DNA of 9,495 nucleotides from Bacteroidales bacterium (GTDB taxonomy: Bacteria > Bacteroidota > Bacteroidia > Bacteroidales > FEN-979). Within the stretch, counting starts at the first letter, position 1. Each line of letters starts with the position of its first letter. The stretch is taken from contig JAFGNY010000346.1 of assembly GCA_016926765.1 (NCBI GenBank), positions 1-9,495 of the forward strand. The letters run 5' to 3'. The translations under genes and the position numbers were made by a program. This document shows positions 6,125-9,495 of the stretch, piece by piece. Below the pieces are notes generated by a model. It ran no database searches. It saw nothing but the letters and a program-made list of their open reading frames with translations, and was not told the DNA's origin.

Positions 6125-7726
6125 ATGAACAAAACTGCAATCAGGCTAGTACTACTTATTCTTCTGCTTATCCCCCTGAGTATTTATAAAGTCTCTGGCG
6201 CTATCAGTGATACTTCCTATCACTTCCTGTTCGAGTTGAATATGACCAAAGCCATCCAGGATGGTTTTTTTGATCCCGATTCAGATCAGGTTTATGTCGA
6301 TTTTGACGAGAGCATTCCCGATCTCCTTTTATTTGAAGGCTCTGACCGTGTTTTTAGCGGGCTCATCCAGGAGGGACTTGATTCGGGAGCCACCTACCAC
6401 TTCCGATTCCGGGTCAACGATACGGTTTTCGAGTCCGTTAACAGAGAAGCCGTTGCACTTCCGGGAGTAACGGTGATCCAAACCTGGTGGAACGACGAGT
6501 ACCTGAATACCACCATCTTTCAGTTATCCTTTACAGGCATTCCCGATTCTGTCTTCAATCCTCTCCTGGATACAGTACAGATGATGGGAGATATGACCAA
6601 ATGGGAAGCAGTGGAACTGGAGCGTATCGGGACGTCGTACGACTACGACATCACTTTTCACCTTGATCCTTCTATCCTGTACGAATATATCTTCCGGATC
6701 AAGCGGGATAGTGTCATCACCTATGAGGATTTCGGTGGACTGAGCCGGATGTTTCTTCCTCCTCCCGATACTACTATCACCGTTGTGCAATATTTTAACA
6801 ACCAGGACACGACGAAGATCCTGATGACTTTTGAGTGTAATATGACTATGCAGGAACAACTGGGGAATTTTGACCCATCCTCCGACTTTCTTGATGTGGC
6901 CGGAAATTTCAACGAATGGGGTGCGTGGGACCTTTTATTTGACCCTTACAACACCGGCCTGTACACCTTGTCGAAACTGTTTGACAAATCGCTGATCGGG
7001 GGACCGCCGATCGAGTTTAAATTCCGGATCAACGGTTCCTGGGATTCCGCCGAGCTGGACAGTCTGGATCCCCGATCCTATATTCTTCAGCCAATTGATA
7101 CCAACGGGAACCCTAATACCTATGTCTGCTGGTACAACAATCAGGGGCCTATTATTCCCTCATCACCCTGGGCCAGCGACCTCTTCATCCAGGGACTTCT
7201 CGAGGTGAAACAGATTCTCACCGGCTCCTACCTCTACCACAATCTGAGTGGAATCCCTGAAGGAACCTCTCTTTATAAGTGGTACCGGGCCGATTCAGTC
7301 GGGGCTGTCCTTGAGGCGATCGACAGCGCCTGGACGATCAACTATACCACTGATAGCATTGCCGATCTGGGAAAATATCTTGTGTTTGAAGTCACTCCCG
7401 TTGCAGCCTATGGGGAGGATTCACTTGGCCTGCCTGTTCAGGTGTATACGACAGGGCCCATCGGGAACGTCGGGATTCCAGAATGGCTCAGGAATACGAT
7501 TTCTCTTTATCCCAATCCCGCTGATCAGTTTATCATTTGCGAATCAGCCTTTTCGATTGACCGGTATGAGATTTACAACCTGAGCGGGCAGCCTGTTTTA
7601 CAATCAGGCAAGGTTGCCGGGACAGAAATTCAGGTGGAGATTTCACAGCTCCCACCCGGGATTTATCTCTTCAGAGTCTATACCGAAGGACTTCTCCCGG
7701 GAAACAAACGATTTATCAAACGTTAA
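6125..7726 (+). CDS. Secreted T9SS protein with three CBM48/E-set-like modules and an Ig-like domain
   Basis: A 533-aa exported protein with no named homolog that I recognise. The signal peptide is about residues 1-26 (TAIRLVLLILLLIPLSI core, cleavage near VSGA). Three tandem beta-sandwich modules follow (about 34-120, 131-225, 234-338). Each has an opening FDP or FNP element (FELNM...FFDP; FQLSF...VFNP; FECNM...NFDP), an internal FRxN/K strand (RFRVN 94-98; IFRIK 189-193; KFRIN 299-303) and a closing aromatic strand (TWWND, QYFNNQ, CWYNNQ). Modules 2 and 3 carry the glucan-binding-like GDMTKW (155-160) and GNFNEW (260-265), similar to GDFNNW in the CBM48 of the neighbouring branching enzyme; module 1 has lost it. 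Residues about 353-443 resemble an Ig-like repeat (YKWYRAD, GKYLVFEVTPV). Residues 460-533 are a type A T9SS sorting domain (LYPNPADQ, YEIYNLSGQPV, LPPGIYLFRV, KRFIKR end). It starts 59 bases after glgB. A surface glucan-binding role is inferred. Confidence 0.88.
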   Translation: MNKTAIRLVLLILLLIPLSIYKVSGAISDTSYHFLFELNMTKAIQDGFFDPDSDQVYVDFDESIPDLLLFEGSDRVFSGLIQEGLDSGATYHFRFRVNDTVFESVNREAVALPGVTVIQTWWNDEYLNTTIFQLSFTGIPDSVFNPLLDTVQMMGDMTKWEAVELERIGTSYDYDITFHLDPSILYEYIFRIKRDSVITYEDFGGLSRMFLPPPDTTITVVQYFNNQDTTKILMTFECNMTMQEQLGNFDPSSDFLDVAGNFNEWGAWDLLFDPYNTGLYTLSKLFDKSLIGGPPIEFKFRINGSWDSAELDSLDPRSYILQPIDTNGNPNTYVCWYNNQGPIIPSSPWASDLFIQGLLEVKQILTGSYLYHNLSGIPEGTSLYKWYRADSVGAVLEAIDSAWTINYTTDSIADLGKYLVFEVTPVAAYGEDSLGLPVQVYTTGPIGNVGIPEWLRNTISLYPNPADQFIICESAFSIDRYEIYNLSGQPVLQSGKVAGTEIQVEISQLPPGIYLFRVYTEGLLPGNKRFIKR

Positions 7727-7733
7727 TCTTTCC

Positions 7734-7796
7734 CCTCATCCCTAATCGCTAATCCTTTATCCCCAATCACAAATCACTGCTCCCTAATCCCTCATC
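7734..7796. repeat. Nine-unit degenerate 7-bp repeat (consensus CCTAATC) before the permease gene
   Basis: The units are CCTCATC, CCTAATC, GCTAATC, CTTTATC, CCCAATC, ACAAATC, ACTGCTC, CCTAATC and CCTCATC, with no insertions or deletions. ATC falls in eight of nine units and CTC in one. The array fills almost the whole 74-base gap between the upstream stop (7726) and ATG 7801, ending 4 bases before the start codon. The plus strand is almost free of G, so the leader should be unstructured, and there is no Shine-Dalgarno sequence. It resembles the array at 1691-1732 in period and phase. Confidence 0.85.
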
Positions 7797-7800
7797 GCAG

Positions 7801-9123
7801 ATGGCTCACAAACCCCGGCTCTCCTTCTGGCAGATATGGAATATGAGTTTTGGATTCCTCGGGATCCAGTTCGGATGGGGGCTCCAGATGGCCAACATGA
7901 GTGCCATCTACTCCTATCTCGGCGCAAGACCCAGTCAGATCGCCCTCCTCTGGCTGGCAGCTCCTGTGACCGGCGTTCTGATCCAGCCATTGATCGGTCA
8001 GGCCAGTGACCGAACCTGGACCCGGCTGGGACGGCGGCGTCCCTTCATCCTGGTGGGTGCGATCCTGGCCTCCCTGGCCCTCATCCTCATGCCCAATTCC
8101 CCTACATTCTGGATAGCAGCAGGGTTGCTGTGGGTGCTCGACGGCACCATCAACGCCAGCATGCAGCCTTTTCGCGCCATGGTGGCCGATAATCTGCCCG
8201 AAGAACAAAATTCCCAGGGATTTGCCATCCAGTCGCTGTTTATCGGTCTGGGCGGCACCATCGCATCTGCCCTTCCCTGGATGATGACCAATTGGTTTGG
8301 TGTTCGCCCGGATGCCGCCGGGGCCGGACATATTCCGACTTCCGTCACCCTCTCTTTTTATATCGGAGCGGCAGCCTTCATCGGAGCGGTTATGTGGACA
8401 GTTTTTACTACAAAAGAGATCCCTCCGGATGAGAAAGAGCTGGCCTCGATCCGATCCCGGAAATTTGACTGGACCCTTGGGATGGGTGAGATCGTTCGTC
8501 TCTTGGGCCATCTTCCGCGCCGGATGTGGGAACTGGGATTGGTTCAGTTTTTTACCTGGATCGGTATGTTCTGCCTGTGGGTCTATTTCGCTCCCTCCAT
8601 TGCCAGCAATGTATTTCATGCACAGGAAGGCACCGTAGAGATGGAGGCTGCAGGGGCATGGGCCGGATTTTCCTTTGCCATCTACAATGCCGTCTGTTTT
8701 CTTTTTTCATTTGTCCTGATCGGGATCACAAAACGTACCGGGCCAAAACTGATCCATGCTGTCGCGCTGGGGATCGGCGCCCTCGGGTTGCTGGCTATTC
8801 CCGTCATGACAGATAAATACTGGCTCTTGGTATCGATGGTAGGTATCGGGATTGCATGGGCAAGTATCCTCTCAATGCCCTATGCCATGCTGGCTCCGGC
8901 TCTCCCGGCCGATAAAATGGGGGTGATGATGGGATTGTTTAACCTGTTTATCGTGCTTCCGCAGGTCATCGCCTCCACCCTGCTGGGGGAGGTCATCGCT
9001 GTTTTTTTCGATGGGGACCCATTGAATGCCATGTTTATCGGGGGGGTGAGTTTTGCCATTGCTTCCATTGCCACCTTATTGGTGGTATCCTATAAAAAGA
9101 GTGCCCCGGCTGGAATAAGCTAA
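7801..9123 (+). CDS. SLC45/sucrose-transporter-like MFS permease (probable maltose or sucrose-type glucoside uptake)
   Basis: A 440-aa inner-membrane carrier of the major facilitator superfamily, probably with 12 helices judging by the regular alternation of hydrophobic blocks and short polar loops. The loop after helix 2 carries GQASDRTWTRLGRRRPFI (66-83); the LGRRRPFI form is characteristic of plant sucrose transporters and animal SLC45 proteins and is shared by their bacterial maltose/sucrose relatives. Other visible features are FGWGLQMANMSAIYSYLGA (24-42) in helix 1 and its following loop, a long central loop around 195-230 (KEIPPDEKELASI, preceding GEIVRLLG) and SMPYAMLAPALP near helix 10. 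Substrate is inferred: malQ follows 78 bases downstream and glgB lies upstream, so an alpha-glucoside such as maltose is most likely, probably with proton symport. The ATG at 7801 is the only plausible start and abuts the heptad repeat. No separate TAnnTTTG promoter is seen, so it may depend on transcription from the 6095 element. Confidence 0.9.
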   Translation: MAHKPRLSFWQIWNMSFGFLGIQFGWGLQMANMSAIYSYLGARPSQIALLWLAAPVTGVLIQPLIGQASDRTWTRLGRRRPFILVGAILASLALILMPNSPTFWIAAGLLWVLDGTINASMQPFRAMVADNLPEEQNSQGFAIQSLFIGLGGTIASALPWMMTNWFGVRPDAAGAGHIPTSVTLSFYIGAAAFIGAVMWTVFTTKEIPPDEKELASIRSRKFDWTLGMGEIVRLLGHLPRRMWELGLVQFFTWIGMFCLWVYFAPSIASNVFHAQEGTVEMEAAGAWAGFSFAIYNAVCFLFSFVLIGITKRTGPKLIHAVALGIGALGLLAIPVMTDKYWLLVSMVGIGIAWASILSMPYAMLAPALPADKMGVMMGLFNLFIVLPQVIASTLLGEVIAVFFDGDPLNAMFIGGVSFAIASIATLLVVSYKKSAPAGIS

Positions 9124-9157
9124 CCCTCTGCGTTTTCGCAAGGGCGCCCATTGTTTT
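9124..9157 (+). terminator. Possible hairpin terminator or attenuator after the permease gene
   Basis: Directly after the TAA stop, CCCT (9124-9127) plus TGCG (9129-9132) pair with CGCA (9137-9140) plus AGGG (9141-9144) around a TTTT loop, with C9128 bulged. The T-rich tract TTGTTTT (9151-9157) begins six bases after the stem rather than immediately, so termination efficiency is uncertain. Confidence 0.45.
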
Positions 9158-9159
9158 AG

Positions 9160-9189
9160 TTGTAAACCAAAATGTGTATAAATAGTTTG
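9160..9189 (+). promoter_or_regulatory. Weak candidate promoter of malQ
   Basis: TTG at 9160-9162 and TAGTTTG at 9183-9189 are separated by 20 bases. The downstream element is one base shorter than TAnnTTTG, so this is a near match only. It lies after the hairpin and 12 bases before ATG 9202, where an independent malQ promoter would be expected. Confidence 0.3.
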
Positions 9190-9201
9190 AGATCTTTGAG
9201 T

Positions 9202-9495
9202 ATGAACATGAATGAAAGGGCCTCCGGGATTCTGTTGCATCCAACCTCTCTTCCCGGCAGCTATGGCATCGGGACATTAGGAAAAGCAGCTTATGAATTT
9301 ATTGATTTTCTTGAACTCAGCAAACAACATTACTGGCAGATACTGCCCCTGGGGCCAACCGGCTATGCCGATTCACCTTACCAGTGTTTCTCGGCACATG
9401 CGGGGAATCCCAATCTGATCGACCTGGAACTCCTGGTTGCCGATGGATTACTGCAGCAAGCAGATCTTTCATCATTTCCCTCCATGCAAGAGAGT
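9202..9495 (+). CDS. malQ: 4-alpha-glucanotransferase (amylomaltase) MalQ, N-terminal part, truncated by window edge
   Basis: Disproportionates maltodextrins by transferring 4-alpha-glucanosyl groups, releasing glucose and longer chains; cytoplasmic GH77 enzyme. Only 98 codons are visible and the frame is still open at base 9495. The N-terminus has the strong family pattern RASGILLHPTSLPGSYGIGT (6-25), then a helix, YWQILPLGPTGYADSPY (49-65) and SAHAGNPNLIDLELL (69-83), which form the start of the GH77 barrel. The catalytic residues lie beyond the edge. The length and motif spacing indicate a compact amylomaltase-type start without the long N-terminal starch-binding modules of plant DPE2-like enzymes. 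ATG 9202 is chosen; ATG 9208 (one codon apart) and in-frame ATG 9172 are alternatives, the last adding ten poorly protein-like residues. It follows the permease in the same direction. Confidence 0.95.
   Translation, partial: MNMNERASGILLHPTSLPGSYGIGTLGKAAYEFIDFLELSKQHYWQILPLGPTGYADSPYQCFSAHAGNPNLIDLELLVADGLLQQADLSSFPSMQES

Noticed and set aside
7734..7796. Telomere-like reading of the CCCTAA repeats, or a CRISPR array
   Set aside because: The period is 7 rather than 6, units are degenerate, and there are no long repeats separated by unique spacers; the site is internal to a bacterial gene cluster.
7792..8619. 275-codon open frame antisense to the permease gene
   Set aside because: The sense frame encodes a clear MFS permease with the LGRRRPFI motif; the antisense product is compositionally odd, without domains or helices, and is a codon-bias shadow.
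1..9495. A mobile element, defence system or toxin-antitoxin pair
   Set aside because: I looked for transposase or integrase motifs, terminal inverted repeats, target duplications, and paired small genes and found none; the gene content is housekeeping and glucan metabolism.

Overview
The window looks like chromosomal DNA of a member of the Bacteroidota, probably an environmental Bacteroidales-like lineage. Four lines of evidence support this: a protein with a type IX secretion (T9SS) C-terminal sorting domain, a DUF3078-type outer-membrane protein, a ParC of the Bacteroidota type, and several intergenic matches to the Bacteroidota promoter element TAnnTTTG. Most genes lack a Shine-Dalgarno sequence, which also fits. 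Genus and species cannot be read from this sequence.

Layout. Bases 1-1653 (minus strand) hold the N-terminal 551 codons of topoisomerase IV subunit A (parC), running off the left edge. Its leader (about 1654-1770) contains a candidate promoter, a 12-bp perfect palindrome and a short array of degenerate 7-bp repeats. A tRNA-Arg(TCT) at 1888-1960 is divergent from parC. Next, all on the plus strand, come a 90-aa two-helix membrane protein of unknown function (2027-2299), the large mechanosensitive channel mscL (2330-2758), a DUF3078 outer-membrane protein (2797-3711) and a 90-aa TPR-like tail-anchored protein (3749-4021).

From about 4041 to the right edge the genes point to alpha-glucan metabolism: a glycogen branching enzyme of the eukaryote-like (GH13_8) type, a secreted T9SS protein with three tandem CBM48/E-set-like modules plus an Ig-like domain, an SLC45/sucrose-transporter-like MFS permease, and the start of 4-alpha-glucanotransferase (malQ, truncated by the right edge). 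A coherent inferred picture is surface binding of starch or glycogen, uptake of maltose or sucrose-type glucosides, rearrangement by MalQ, and branching of stored glycogen.

The most unusual non-coding signal is a strictly 7-bp-periodic degenerate repeat (NNNNATC). It occurs in nine units directly against the start codon of the permease gene and again in about five units in the parC leader. No stretch longer than 300 bases lacks a gene. I see no CRISPR array, insertion sequence, prophage or defence system.
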